A stretch of 64,000 nt of DNA from Paenibacillus gyeongsangnamensis (GCF_027533625.1 NZ_JAQAGZ010000009.1:124001-188000); one strand, 5' to 3'. Numbered from the stretch's first letter, positions 1 through 7,523 are shown. The notes: a model not told the origin generated them from the sequence alone. Numbers and translations are program-made.

Positions 1-132
1 TGGGTTCATATCGATATGGCTGGCACCGTCCAGTATAAGCAGGATGTCGGCTATTCGGAGAAGGGCGCCACCGGATACGGGGCGCGTTTGCTGGCGGACT
101 ACGCAGCGAGCCACTTCGGGAATAAGGAATAA
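1..132 (+). CDS. Leucyl aminopeptidase (M17), C-terminal fragment
   Basis: An open frame runs in from the left edge and stops with TAA at 130-132, giving 43 residues. It contains WVHIDMAGT followed by KGATGYGARLL, which is the characteristic end of M17 leucyl aminopeptidases (H-[IV]-D-[MI]-A-G-T and KGATG-x-G-x-R-x-L). The family are cytosolic, metal-dependent hexameric exopeptidases that release N-terminal residues from peptides. The active-site region lies outside the window, so catalytic competence cannot be judged. cutC starts 14 bases after the stop, so the two are probably cotranscribed. Confidence 0.85.
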   Translation, partial: WVHIDMAGTVQYKQDVGYSEKGATGYGARLLADYAASHFGNKE

Positions 133-146
133 AAGGAGGGGACGAT

Positions 147-845
147 ATGCTTCTGGAAGTCATTGCGACGTGCGTGCAGGACGCCTTGATTGCGGAGGAT
201 AACGGCGCCGACCGGCTGGAGCTGATTACCGCCGTGACGGAAGGAGGGCTTACGCCAGGCATCGGCATGGTCGAACAGGTCGTCCGGTCGGTTCGAATCC
301 CCGTTCATGTCATGGTCCGTCCCCACAGCCGCTCGTTCGTTTATGACCGGCACGATTTGGCAACGATGGCGGCGGAGATGAAAGCCATAGCCTCAACCGG
401 CGCGGCCGGCATCGTCTTGGGGGTGTTGACGCCGGAACTCCGCATCGACGAGCCGGCGCTGGAAGCGCTGCTGTCCTATACAGGCGGGATGCAGGTGACG
501 TTTCACCGGGCTTTCGATGAGCTGAACGATCAAGGCGCCGGTCTGGAGGTGCTGAAGCGCTATCCGCCCATTACCCGAGTGCTGACTTCGGGTGGAAGAA
601 GGCCGGCCGAAGAGGCGATTCCCGAAATCCGCCGCCTGGTGGAGCAAGCCCGCGGAAGCGGGGTTCGCATTCTGGCCGGTCACGGCTTGACGACGGAAGG
701 GGCTTCGTCTTTTATCGAACAAACCGGGGTAACCGAGGTACACTTCGGCTCCGCGATCCGCTTCAGCCGGTCCGGACTGCAGGGGATCGACCCGGCCAAG
801 CTTCATTCGTTAGCCGGCAGGCTTCACGCTATGGATCGGGCTTAG
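147..845 (+). CDS. cutC: CutC family protein
   Basis: A 232-residue protein matching the CutC TIM-barrel family over its whole length. Recognisable blocks are LEVIATC near the start, NGADRLEL at 19-26, EGGLTP at 32-37, VMVRPH at 55-60, FHRAFDE in the middle and TSGG before residue 160. CutC proteins were named for copper homeostasis in E. coli, but the role in Gram-positives is poorly established, so the symbol records family and not a proven function. A strong AAGGAGGGG ribosome site precedes the ATG. The ROK kinase follows by 24 bases, suggesting one operon and perhaps a sugar-related role. Confidence 0.88.
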   Translation: MLLEVIATCVQDALIAEDNGADRLELITAVTEGGLTPGIGMVEQVVRSVRIPVHVMVRPHSRSFVYDRHDLATMAAEMKAIASTGAAGIVLGVLTPELRIDEPALEALLSYTGGMQVTFHRAFDELNDQGAGLEVLKRYPPITRVLTSGGRRPAEEAIPEIRRLVEQARGSGVRILAGHGLTTEGASSFIEQTGVTEVHFGSAIRFSRSGLQGIDPAKLHSLAGRLHAMDRA

Positions 846-869
846 GAGAAAGCAAAGAACGGAAAAGGT

Positions 870-1838
870 GTGAATCGATTGCAAAATAAAGAGAAGTACG
901 TCGTGGGAGTGGATTTGGGAGGCACCAAGATGGCGGTTGCTCTATTCGATGGGCAGGGCGCTCTGGTGAACCGCGACCGCATGGAAACGGCCGGGGTGAA
1001 AACCGCCGCAGAGCTCACGCAGCACTTGGTGCAGATGATCAACCAGGTAGCGCAGGGGCGGCCGTTATCCGGAATCGGCCTCGCCTCCGCCGGAGCGGTC
1101 AACAGCCGGGAAGGAATCGTGCTCCACGGGACCAACCTTCCGGAGTGGGAGAATGTCCCCCTGAAGAAGTGGATGGAGGAGTCGCTCGGTACCGAAGTCC
1201 AAGTCGTTAACGACGCCAACGCCGCAGCCTGGGGAGAGTATGTGAGAGGGGCGGGCAAAGGCTCGGAGAATATGGTTTATGTCACTCTGAGTACCGGTAT
1301 CGGAGCGGGCATCGTCTTGGACGGCAAGCTTCTGCTAGGCAGCCACTCGTTTGCCGGCGAGCTCGGCCATACCATCTTAGACCCGGATGGGCCGCTGTGC
1401 CGCTGCGGGAACCGCGGCTGCTGGGAGACGGTATCGTCGGGGACGGCGATCCGGGATTCGGCGTTAAGGCTGTTGGAGCATACGCCATCGGCTATCGCGG
1501 ACATTGCGGCGGCCGCCGGGGAGGCGGTTTCGGCCAAGCACATCTTTGAAGCGCGGAAGCGTAGCGATCCTGTAGCGATCCAAGTGCTCGATCAGGCAAT
1601 CTACTTCATGGCATTGGGCTTGGTGAATGTCATTCATTCGTTCAACCCCGACCGGATCGTGGTCGGCGGCGGCGTCAGCAAAGCGGGAGATCTGCTCTTC
1701 CCGGCGCTTCGGGCCGAGACGCAGCGGCTTGTCATGGAGCCTTACCGCCGCACCTTCGAAATCGTGCCTGCAGGTCTAAAGGACGATGCCGGCCTGGTGG
1801 GCGCGGCTGCCTTGTTTCATACCTGTGACGGCAGATGA
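870..1838 (+). CDS. ROK family sugar kinase (glucokinase-like)
   Basis: A 322-residue cytoplasmic ROK protein. DLGGTK at 15-20 is the phosphate-1 ATP motif, the catalytic Asp is in ND at 114-115, STGIGAGIV lies at 141-149, and GELGH at 163-167 with CRCGNRGCWE at 177-186 forms the ROK zinc site. All key residues are present and there is no N-terminal winged helix, so this is a kinase and not a NagC/XylR repressor. Likely reaction: ATP-dependent phosphorylation of glucose, fructose, N-acetylglucosamine or N-acetylmannosamine; the substrate cannot be fixed from sequence. The start is GTG, preceded by GGAAAAGG. Probably cotranscribed with cutC. Confidence 0.9.
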   Translation: MNRLQNKEKYVVGVDLGGTKMAVALFDGQGALVNRDRMETAGVKTAAELTQHLVQMINQVAQGRPLSGIGLASAGAVNSREGIVLHGTNLPEWENVPLKKWMEESLGTEVQVVNDANAAAWGEYVRGAGKGSENMVYVTLSTGIGAGIVLDGKLLLGSHSFAGELGHTILDPDGPLCRCGNRGCWETVSSGTAIRDSALRLLEHTPSAIADIAAAAGEAVSAKHIFEARKRSDPVAIQVLDQAIYFMALGLVNVIHSFNPDRIVVGGGVSKAGDLLFPALRAETQRLVMEPYRRTFEIVPAGLKDDAGLVGAAALFHTCDGR

Positions 1839-2065
1839 GCAGAATCTGCATATCGTATATACGGCTGCTGCAGGATTGAATTCGGCAGTGTAATATGCTG
1901 TTGAAAGGGTGACTTTAAGCCATTGATCTACTAATCCTGCTCTCAGAAGCAAATCGTGATCGAACGAGTTGATCTGGATAGGGTTAGTTCGGGCTTTTTT
2001 CAATATGAACATGGGGAGGTAAGATTTACTTCGTTGAAGCAGTCTCTCCATGCATCGCTGTGCCT

Positions 2066-2103
2066 GCCTCCTATCCGCTGAACGGCGATAGGGGGCTTTT
2101 TTG
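2066..2103 (+). terminator. Rho-independent terminator
   Basis: Arms GCCTCCTATC and GATAGGGGGC pair over ten positions with one G-T wobble around an 11-base loop and are followed by CTTTTTT. It probably ends the cutC/ROK transcript. Confidence 0.7.
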
Positions 2104-2168
2104 GTTGATAAGATTTATAAACGCGCTGGTCCCTTGTAAGACAAGGACGGCGCAGCCGTTTATCCTGG
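2104..2168 (+). repeat. Dispersed two-hairpin repeat, shortened copy
   Basis: Begins GTTGATAAGA and ends GCCGTTTATCCTGG like the longer copies at 15369-15572 and 61547-61648, but lacks the middle block carrying the first hairpin. The GTCCTTGT/ACAAGGAC-type hairpin is kept, with one extra C. Confidence 0.75.
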
Positions 2169-2224
2169 CGTAGGCTGCCTTATTACCGGGGAAATAACTT
2201 AATGAATGAGGGAGGCAGTGGAAC

Positions 2225-2302
2225 ATGGATATGAATTTTGAAAGAATACGCAGCAAGCGGGGATACTGGGCCCTACGGGATCGCGAAGGGAATAGATCTT
2301 GA
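2225..2302 (+). CDS. Possible 25-residue peptide
   Basis: A short frame beginning MDMNFERIRSKRG with a good GAGGGAGG ribosome site nine bases before the ATG, ending at TGA 2300-2302. No family is recognised. Another frame starting at 2238 stays open to 2450, so a frameshifted remnant is also possible. A hairpin-plus-T terminator follows at 2406-2438, which supports a short transcript here. Confidence 0.3.
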   Translation: MDMNFERIRSKRGYWALRDREGNRS

Positions 2303-2405
2303 CTTGTGGTTTGCGGAGCAAAAAGCGAATCGCATCGGGCGAATCGCGGTCAGCGGCGAAATCGTAAGCTACGGCATCCCGACCCCGGGTTCCAGTGACT
2401 CCATG

Positions 2406-2438
2406 CAAAAGGCCAGGGAATTTGCGCCCTGGCTTTTG
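2406..2438 (+). terminator. Terminator, probably bidirectional
   Basis: Arms CAAAAGGCCAGGG and CCCTGGCTTTTG flank a short loop. A-rich on one side and T-rich on the other, it can end transcription from the left and from the GGMP gene on the opposite strand. Confidence 0.65.
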
Positions 2439-2488
2439 GTTTGGTATTAAATTCGTAACCTGATGTGCCGGTTAAGCCATCATTAGTT

Positions 2489-3019
2489 CTAGGAGATATC
2501 TGTAGTAAAGTATTCTTGTCTACCAAAAGGCATCCCACCGGAAGGCATCCCGCCGGAAGGCATCCCACCAAAAGGCATCCCACCGGAAGGCATCCCGCCG
2601 GAAGGCATCCCGCCGGAAGGCATCCCGCCGGAAGGCATCCCGCCAAAAGGCATCCCGCCAGAAGGCATCCCGCCGGAAGGCATCCCGCCAAAAGGCATGC
2701 CGCCAAAGGGCATGCCACCAGAAGGCATCCCGCCAAAAGGCATCCCGCCAAAAGGCATCCCGCCAGAAGGCATCCCGCCAAAAGGCATCCCGCCAAAAGG
2801 CATCCCGCCAAAAGGCATCCCGCCAAAAGGCATCCCACCAGAAGGCATGCCGCCAAAGGGCATGCCGCCAAAAGGCATGCCGCCAAAAGGCATCCCACCA
2901 GAAGGCATCCCACCAAAGGGCATGCCGCCAAAAGGCATTCCAGCAGAAGGCATGCCGCCAAAAGGTATCCCTGCAAAAGGCATCCCGCCTCCAAAGCTTC
3001 TAACGTGTTGATTATCCAT
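2489..3019 (-). CDS. GGMPF/GGMPS pentapeptide-repeat protein, probable spore-layer protein
   Basis: A 176-residue protein that is almost entirely GGMPF and GGMPS (rarely GGMPSA, AGIPF) pentapeptides after the leader MDNQHVRSF, ending GRQEYFTTDIS. No domain, signal peptide or catalytic motif is visible. The start is the second in-frame ATG because GGAGGAG sits five bases before it; the upstream ATG at 3037 has no such site. A sigma-K-like promoter (AC-N16-CATAGTATA) lies 40-65 bases upstream, which points to late mother-cell expression during sporulation and, with the Gly/Met/Pro composition, to a coat or outer spore structural protein. That role is inference. Both other frames of the opposite strand are open too because the repeat unit is a multiple of three. 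Confidence 0.7.
   Translation of the reverse strand: MDNQHVRSFGGGMPFAGIPFGGMPSAGMPFGGMPFGGMPSGGMPFGGMPFGGMPFGGMPSGGMPFGGMPFGGMPFGGMPFGGMPSGGMPFGGMPFGGMPSGGMPFGGMPFGGMPSGGMPSGGMPFGGMPSGGMPSGGMPSGGMPSGGMPFGGMPSGGMPSGGMPFGRQEYFTTDIS
2500..2998 (-). repeat. 15-bp tandem repeat array coding for GGMPx
   Basis: More than 30 degenerate copies of a 15-bp unit (plus-strand form CATCCCGCCAAAAGG and variants with GGAAGG or CAGAAGG). Some larger blocks recur exactly, for example CGCCAAAGGGCATGC, suggesting recent expansion by slippage or unequal exchange. Confidence 0.9.
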
Positions 3020-3057
3020 ATATTCTCCTCCGTTCATAATATAGTCATTTGACTATG

Positions 3058-3084
3058 TATACTATGGTTTTTATCATCATTCGT
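3058..3084 (-). promoter_or_regulatory. Candidate sigma-K promoter of the GGMP gene
   Basis: On the minus strand AC, a 16-base gap and CATAGTATA match the sigma-K pattern (AC about 16-17 bases from CATANNNTA). It sits 39 bases before the chosen start codon. A perfect 7-bp inverted repeat (ATAGTCA/TGACTAT, 3041-3056) lies in the predicted leader. Confidence 0.5.
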
Positions 3085-3285
3085 TCGTAATTGGATGTAA
3101 AATAGGCTTGATCCATTACTAACATAATGTATGTACCTTACTTATTATTTGTAAATAAACGCACATTACGAGCCTTTATTCTTTTAAATCGTTGATAGAT
3201 TTGTGTATAAATTTAATAGTTTTGTCCATACTAAGTGCTAGAACTGAAGTTAAGAATTGAAAATGATGAAGGGAGAGGTTCTTTG

Positions 3286-3543
3286 ATGTCGGACAAAAAC
3301 ACGCTATTCTGGCTCGAGACAGCCGAAAGCATAGCCAGGAATAAGTACGACGGTCAATATACGCTAATAAAACTTCCCGAGGGCTACCGTTTTTGTTTTG
3401 GTATCCTGGATCATCGCTACGATCTTGCACAAATGGCCAGCGGCGAAACCATGGTAGATGCCATCATGCTGGGTGTAATTCAAGAGACCAGAGCCATTAA
3501 ACGTATTCTGGTTAACTTTGAACCTGAGGATCATCTGGATTAA
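3286..3543 (+). CDS. Small hypothetical protein
   Basis: An 85-residue protein beginning MSDKNTLFWLETAES. The ATG at 3286 is chosen because GGGAGAGG stands seven bases before it; an upstream in-frame start at 3235 has no ribosome site. No family, membrane segment or signal peptide is recognised; the composition is that of a compact soluble alpha/beta protein. Another short frame with its own strong ribosome site follows at 3591. Function unknown. Confidence 0.6.
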   Translation: MSDKNTLFWLETAESIARNKYDGQYTLIKLPEGYRFCFGILDHRYDLAQMASGETMVDAIMLGVIQETRAIKRILVNFEPEDHLD

Positions 3544-3590
3544 TTCTTTTATGACATCGTAAATATCTCCCTGGAAGGAGGATCATAAAC

Positions 3591-3707
3591 ATGCAAACCA
3601 AACCTATAAAAAATAAAAGCGCAATTTTATTCAATCGTCTCCATTTCCTGCTATGGGTAAAAACCGGCAAAAATCAATACCTTCAATTAATCCAAAAGAT
3701 GGTGTAA
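3591..3707 (+). CDS. Putative 38-residue peptide
   Basis: Begins MQTKPIKNKSAILFN, basic with a short hydrophobic stretch around FLLWV. AAGGAGG stands ten bases upstream of the ATG and a terminator follows at 3750-3793, so the frame is plausibly expressed together with the 3286-3543 gene. No homology is recognised. Confidence 0.45.
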   Translation: MQTKPIKNKSAILFNRLHFLLWVKTGKNQYLQLIQKMV

Positions 3708-3749
3708 GAGGTTGAAGAAGCTGCTTTGTCTAAATAAAGAAGCATATAG

Positions 3750-3793
3750 AAAAAACGGTTGAGCAAAGGATCGTTCCTGTCCAACCGTTTTTC
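3750..3793 (+). terminator. Terminator
   Basis: AAAAAACGGTTG and CAACCGTTTTTC arms around a 20-base loop, with T-runs on the downstream side. Confidence 0.7.
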
Positions 3794-3969
3794 GTTTTTG
3801 AATGCCCCGGTAACTTGAGGGTCAAGCAGTTTGGCGGTAAACCAGTTAGCTTGTAAGAAGCTGGCAAGTCATCGATTCAGTGTTCGGAAGACCGGCATTA
3901 CCCCACTCGGTTCTTGCATAATTTCCCTTGACTTCTAGTGCAACCCGGGATTAAGATAAAGAAGCGGAT

Positions 3970-3986
3970 AATTGGGTGATCCAATT
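3970..3986 (+). promoter_or_regulatory. Probable operator of the adjacent FadR-type regulator
   Basis: AATTGG-GTGAT-CCAATT is a perfect 6-bp inverted repeat with a 5-bp centre, the geometry of FCD-type GntR operators. It lies 36 bases before the 4022 gene. A half-conserved copy (AATTGGATCATCCCA) lies at 4749-4763, just after that gene and before the second regulator. Confidence 0.5.
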
Positions 3987-4021
3987 GTCCGAAAGTATCA
4001 CTCCGTTGGAAGGTAGCGACT

Positions 4022-4729
4022 ATGACCATAAAAAAAATCAAGTACCATCGTGTATATGAAGACGTGATCGAGCAGATTGAAAGCTTGATTCTCGACGGCA
4101 ACCTCGCTCCGGGCGACGTGCTGCCTACCGAAAGAGAGCTGGCTCAAGCGTTCGGCATCAGCCGGGGGACGCTTAGAGAGGCCTTCCGCATTCTGGAGCG
4201 CGAGGGATTGATCGAAACCCGGCCGGGCGGCGGCCGCTTCCTCAGCAAGAATCTGAATCAAGCGGAGGACCAGAAGCGAATCCTTGAGAATATTGAGCGT
4301 GCGACCATCATCGAGCTGCTGGAGGCCAGGGAAATATTCGAGACGGGGATTGTCGAGCTGGCGGCGAAGCGGGCGACGGAGCAGGATATCTCCGAGATCG
4401 AAAGCGCGCTGGAGAAGTGGGGCAAGATCGACAGCGAGTCGGATGACCCGGGCAACCCGGACCAGGCGTTCCATCTCTCGATCGCCAAGTCGACGCACAA
4501 CGTGGTCCTTGTCAACTTGATTGATCTGCATATGGATCTGCTGCAGAAGACGATGATCAAGACGGTGGAAATTCCCGGCCGCAAGAGCGAGGTTTATAAG
4601 GAGCACTTCAACATTCTCCAAGCGATTAAGGAGCATGATCCGTTGAAGGCCAAAGAAGCGCTTCTATATCATTTGGGACAGGTGAAGCAAAATATTCAAT
4701 TGAAAGCGTTACATTCAAACGGTGAATAA
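4022..4729 (+). CDS. GntR family regulator, FadR/FCD subfamily
   Basis: A 235-residue cytoplasmic repressor-type protein. An N-terminal winged helix (about 8-75) carries the GntR pattern LAPGDVLPTERELAQ and GISRGTLREAFRILE. A C-terminal all-helical FCD domain (about 95-225) has Asp and His residues in DQAFHLSIA, EHFNIL and LLYHL that usually bind a metal ion and frame the effector site, typically an organic acid or sugar acid. GGAAGG precedes the ATG. A palindrome at 3970-3986 suggests autoregulation. It stands alone, followed by a second, unrelated GntR gene; its regulon cannot be told from the window. Confidence 0.88.
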   Translation: MTIKKIKYHRVYEDVIEQIESLILDGNLAPGDVLPTERELAQAFGISRGTLREAFRILEREGLIETRPGGGRFLSKNLNQAEDQKRILENIERATIIELLEAREIFETGIVELAAKRATEQDISEIESALEKWGKIDSESDDPGNPDQAFHLSIAKSTHNVVLVNLIDLHMDLLQKTMIKTVEIPGRKSEVYKEHFNILQAIKEHDPLKAKEALLYHLGQVKQNIQLKALHSNGE

Positions 4730-4840
4730 AACGCCGTTTGCGACATTTAATTGGATCATCCCACCTTAATCAGGTTCGGCCGTAAGGATAGTATTGCTGC
4801 GAGTAGGGACGGATCAACCGATCTTAACAAATTCCTTACA

Positions 4841-4862
4841 TACAAGATCTTGCATACTTGTA
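4841..4862 (+). promoter_or_regulatory. Operator/promoter of the second GntR gene
   Basis: TACAAG-N10-CTTGTA, embedded in TTACAT-N17-TGTATA, which can serve as the -35 and -10. The same layout, with identical arms and spacing, occurs at 5683-5704 before the phosphoesterase operon. Both sites are also preceded by TTAACA-N5-CTTACA. Confidence 0.65.
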
Positions 4863-4928
4863 TACGGAATTGTTAGAATAGGTTGATCCTGTTTGCATTT
4901 ATTTCTAAATATAAGGAGCTATACGTTC

Positions 4929-5576
4929 ATGTCCGACACTCCACTTGGGGATATTGCTTACCAAGCGATCCGCCAAAAATTGCTGAACGCGGAATATGTG
5001 CCCGGCGACCTGCTGTCGGAGAGCGAGCTGGCCGGGGCGCTGAAGATGAGCCGCACCCCGATCCGGACGGCAATTGACCGCCTGGAGAAAGAAGGGTTTC
5101 TCGAAACCTTGAAGAAACGCGGAGTTCTGGTGAAAGAACTCAACTTCAATGAACTGTTCGATATATTCGACTTGATGAATGCGATGCACATGTACGTGCT
5201 TCAAATAATTGAGCAAGAACAGTACGAAATGGACCTGGAGGAGATGAAACGCTGCCTGGACGCCTTGGTCCTGGCCAGCGAGGAGAAGCGGTACCGCGAC
5301 TATTACGAGAACGGCCTGCTGCTGATGCGGTCCCTGCTCGCTACGATTCACAATCGATGCTTCTTGGATACGTTCGATATGTACAAGGACAAAATTTTAT
5401 TCTATGTCGTGGCGACCCGATCGACAAGGCGTCAGAACCAGCCGTACACCGGCAAGAAACTATACACCGAAATTTATGAAGCTTTAGTGGCCCGCAACTT
5501 CGAGCAAGCGAAGAAGGCCATTCATGAATCGAAGACTAAGTCCAGAGAAGAGCTGGTCCGAAGCGGAATTTTGTAA
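4929..5576 (+). CDS. GntR family regulator, likely controls the phosphoesterase operon
   Basis: A 215-residue protein. The N-terminal winged helix shows VPGDLLSESELAGALKMSRTP, the GntR signature; the helical C-terminal domain (about 75-210) is FCD-like but lacks an obvious set of metal-binding His residues. The ATG at 4929 is chosen because AAGGAGC stands nine bases upstream; the 4893 TTG has nothing comparable. A palindromic operator covers its own promoter and an equivalent one precedes the 5746 operon, so it probably represses both and is relieved by a transported phosphoester or its product (inference). A terminator at 5595-5623 separates it from the operon. Confidence 0.85.
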   Translation: MSDTPLGDIAYQAIRQKLLNAEYVPGDLLSESELAGALKMSRTPIRTAIDRLEKEGFLETLKKRGVLVKELNFNELFDIFDLMNAMHMYVLQIIEQEQYEMDLEEMKRCLDALVLASEEKRYRDYYENGLLLMRSLLATIHNRCFLDTFDMYKDKILFYVVATRSTRRQNQPYTGKKLYTEIYEALVARNFEQAKKAIHESKTKSREELVRSGIL

Positions 5577-5594
5577 GTTCATACGGAAAGCGAT

Positions 5595-5623
5595 AGCCTC
5601 TCACTGCGGTGGGGGGCTTTTTT
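5595..5623 (+). terminator. Terminator after the GntR gene
   Basis: AGCC-TCT-CAC and GTG-GGG-GGCT arms with TTTTTT after them; short and G-T rich but well placed. Confidence 0.55.
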
Positions 5624-5643
5624 GCATAGGTCAGGAATCGAGA

Positions 5644-5682
5644 TTTACAAAATAGATAAACCGAGTTAACACTCCTCTTACA
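5644..5682 (+). promoter_or_regulatory. Pho-box-like direct repeats
   Basis: Four hexamers at an exact 11-bp period: TTTACA (5644), GATAAA (5655, weak), TTAACA (5666), CTTACA (5677). PhoP of Bacillus binds TT(A/T/C)A(C/T)A repeats with about 5-bp gaps. They abut the GntR operator. Confidence 0.4.
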
Positions 5683-5704
5683 TACAAGAATTAAGATTCT
5701 TGTA
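5683..5704 (+). promoter_or_regulatory. GntR operator of the phosphoesterase operon
   Basis: TACAAG-N10-CTTGTA; here the arms extend to a perfect 9-bp inverted repeat (TACAAGAAT/ATTCTTGTA). It lies inside TTACAT-N17-TGTATA, so a bound repressor would cover the core promoter. The match to 4841-4862 is exact in arms and spacing. Confidence 0.65.
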
Positions 5705-5745
5705 TACAAGATCAAAACCAATCCTCTTATAAAGGAGCTTAAGCG

Positions 5746-6744
5746 ATGAAAACAAACGATGCCGCCTCAAAAACGAACGCCATTTGGTTCGATGATCCCG
5801 TATTTGCCACGGACAAGCGTCCATGGTTCGGTGAACTGCCGGACGTTCCGACCGGCGATTTCACCTTCGCCGTTGTGGGCGACCGCTGCGGCATGGCGAC
5901 GGAAGGCGTATTCGAGAAGGCGCTCGAGGTGCTGAAGGAGCTGCGGCCGGATTTCGTCCTGTCGGTCGGCGATTTAATCGAAGGCTATTGGAAGCAAGCA
6001 GCCCAGGCCCACGAGGAGTGGGATGATATCGACGCCAAAATTCAGGCGGCCGGGCTTCCGTTCTTCCATGTGGTCGGCAATCATGATGTCGGCAATCAGC
6101 TTATGCTGGAAGTATGGAGGGAACGCAAAGGCTTCGAGTATTACGCTTTCCGGCTCGGCGATGCACTCTTTGTTACCGTAAATACGGAAGATCCTCCGAT
6201 GGAATTCAGCGACGAGATGATCGACATCATCAAAAGAGCGACAAATAACGTGAAGAACGATCCGGAGCATGCGGACGAACATATGAAAGCTTTCTTCGAG
6301 GAGATCATGAGCGGCTTGTCCCCCGAGCAGCTGAAATCGCTCAGCCGCATCGATCTGGCGATCGGAGAGCGGCAGCTGGCATTCATCCGGCGAATACTGG
6401 AGCAAAACCAGGATGTGAAATGGACGTTCGTGAGCATGCACAAGCCGGGCTGGAAGTCGGACAACCTGCAGTACCGAATGCTTGAAGAGATGCTGCAGAA
6501 CCGTCCCCACACGATATTCGCCGGTCATCTGCACTCCCTGGAATACAGCACGGAAGGGAATCAGCAGCTTATCCAGCTCGGAAGAACCGGCGGTCACGGC
6601 CATGGCCATGGACCCGGCGACCAGAACCTGATGCTCTGGGTGACGATGCGTAACGGTGTTCCGTCCTACCGGGTGATTCACCTGGACGGCGTGCAGTCCA
6701 TCGGAGCTTACCCTGCCCCAATCCAACCTGCCGTGGAGGTCTAA
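5746..6744 (+). CDS. Calcineurin-like metallophosphoesterase
   Basis: A 332-residue phosphoesterase, probably cytoplasmic as no signal peptide is present. Metal-site motifs appear in order: GDRCG at 45-49 in place of the usual D-x-H, GDLIEG at 75-80, GNHD at 111-114, MHKP at 231-234 and GHLH at 260-263. The first motif has Cys where His is normal, which may alter metal choice. A small His/Gly run (GGHGHGHGPG) follows near 282. It is the first gene of a tightly packed operon with a second phosphoesterase six bases on and a sugar/glycerophosphate-type ABC transporter, so cleavage of an imported phosphoester is likely; the exact substrate is unknown. Confidence 0.87.
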   Translation: MKTNDAASKTNAIWFDDPVFATDKRPWFGELPDVPTGDFTFAVVGDRCGMATEGVFEKALEVLKELRPDFVLSVGDLIEGYWKQAAQAHEEWDDIDAKIQAAGLPFFHVVGNHDVGNQLMLEVWRERKGFEYYAFRLGDALFVTVNTEDPPMEFSDEMIDIIKRATNNVKNDPEHADEHMKAFFEEIMSGLSPEQLKSLSRIDLAIGERQLAFIRRILEQNQDVKWTFVSMHKPGWKSDNLQYRMLEEMLQNRPHTIFAGHLHSLEYSTEGNQQLIQLGRTGGHGHGHGPGDQNLMLWVTMRNGVPSYRVIHLDGVQSIGAYPAPIQPAVEV

Positions 6745-6749
6745 TTCTT

Positions 6750-7523
6750 ATGGAACCGATATTCTTTGTTCATCTTACCGATACGCATATCAGTGCGCCG
6801 GGTAAAACGCCGTTATTCCAATTGAACACTGCCGATAAGCTGCGCGCCGTGCTGAAGGAGGTTCGCGGGCTCGGGCAAAAGCCCGCCTTCGTCGTAATCA
6901 GCGGCGATCTCACTCACGACGGCGATGTAGAGGATTACCGTTATTTCAAGCAGCTGGTGGATGAGGAGTCGGCCCTGCTGGGCGTGCCGATCCACGTGGC
7001 GCTCGGCAACCACGATTTCCGCTCGTTTTTCCGGGAAGGCTACCTCGGCGAAGAGCCGTCCGAGGAATCATACTACTACAGCGTCATGGAAGGCGGGCTT
7101 CGTCTCGCCGTGCTGAACACTCAAGTACCCGGAACCCATGCGGGGCGTCTCGATGAAGAGCAGCTTGCCTGGCTGCGTGGAGTGCTGTCCGAGCCGGCTC
7201 CGGCGGGAACGATTGTCGTGCTGCATCATCCCGTCGTCAAGACACCTTCGGAGATGATGGACAGCCATCTGCTGGACAATCCGGAAGACCTGGCGGCAGC
7301 GATTGAGGGCACCGACGTCATCGGACTTTTGTCGGGGCATATCCATTTTCACAGCATCGGCCTGTTCCATGGCATCCCGAGCGCTGCCGGCACCGGCGTC
7401 GCCTTCGGTCTGGACCCGACATCCCGCGGCAGCATGAAGTTTATCGATAACTGCGGCTACAATCTGGTCATGGTGAAGGACGGACAAATGATCGTTCATC
7501 CGATGCCGATGCCGGGGGATTAG
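6750..7523 (+). CDS. Metallophosphoesterase, CpdA/GpdQ-like
   Basis: A 257-residue class III phosphodiesterase-type protein. Metal ligands are complete: DTH at 11-13, GDLTH at 52-56, GNHD at 86-89, HHP at 159-161 and GHIH at 196-199. The length and motif spacing match cAMP phosphodiesterases (CpdA) and glycerophosphodiesterases (GpdQ); the neighbouring UgpB-like transporter favours a glycerophosphodiester or similar phosphodiester as substrate (inference). It starts six bases after the preceding phosphoesterase. There is no signal peptide, so it acts after import. Confidence 0.88.
   Translation: MEPIFFVHLTDTHISAPGKTPLFQLNTADKLRAVLKEVRGLGQKPAFVVISGDLTHDGDVEDYRYFKQLVDEESALLGVPIHVALGNHDFRSFFREGYLGEEPSEESYYYSVMEGGLRLAVLNTQVPGTHAGRLDEEQLAWLRGVLSEPAPAGTIVVLHHPVVKTPSEMMDSHLLDNPEDLAAAIEGTDVIGLLSGHIHFHSIGLFHGIPSAAGTGVAFGLDPTSRGSMKFIDNCGYNLVMVKDGQMIVHPMPMPGD

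Larger units (their letters stand above)
1839..2224. other. Intergenic region with terminator and repeat
   Basis: No convincing gene. A weak hairpin followed by a T-run ends near 2000, the better terminator lies at 2066-2103, and an internally deleted copy of the dispersed two-hairpin repeat occupies 2104-2168. Confidence 0.6.
3708..4021. other. Intergenic region before the first GntR regulator
   Basis: Holds the terminator at 3750-3793 and a FadR-type inverted repeat at 3970-3986. The rest shows only weak hairpins and no gene. Confidence 0.6.

Noticed and set aside
285..305. GGTTCGAATCC resembling a tRNA T-arm
   Set aside because: It lies inside cutC and no acceptor or anticodon arms surround it.
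2465..3052. Long plus-strand frames (KRHPAGRHP-type and PPKGMPPEG-type) opposite the GGMP gene
   Set aside because: They are open only because the 15-bp unit is a multiple of three; no ribosome site, and the minus-strand frame has GGAGGAG plus a promoter.
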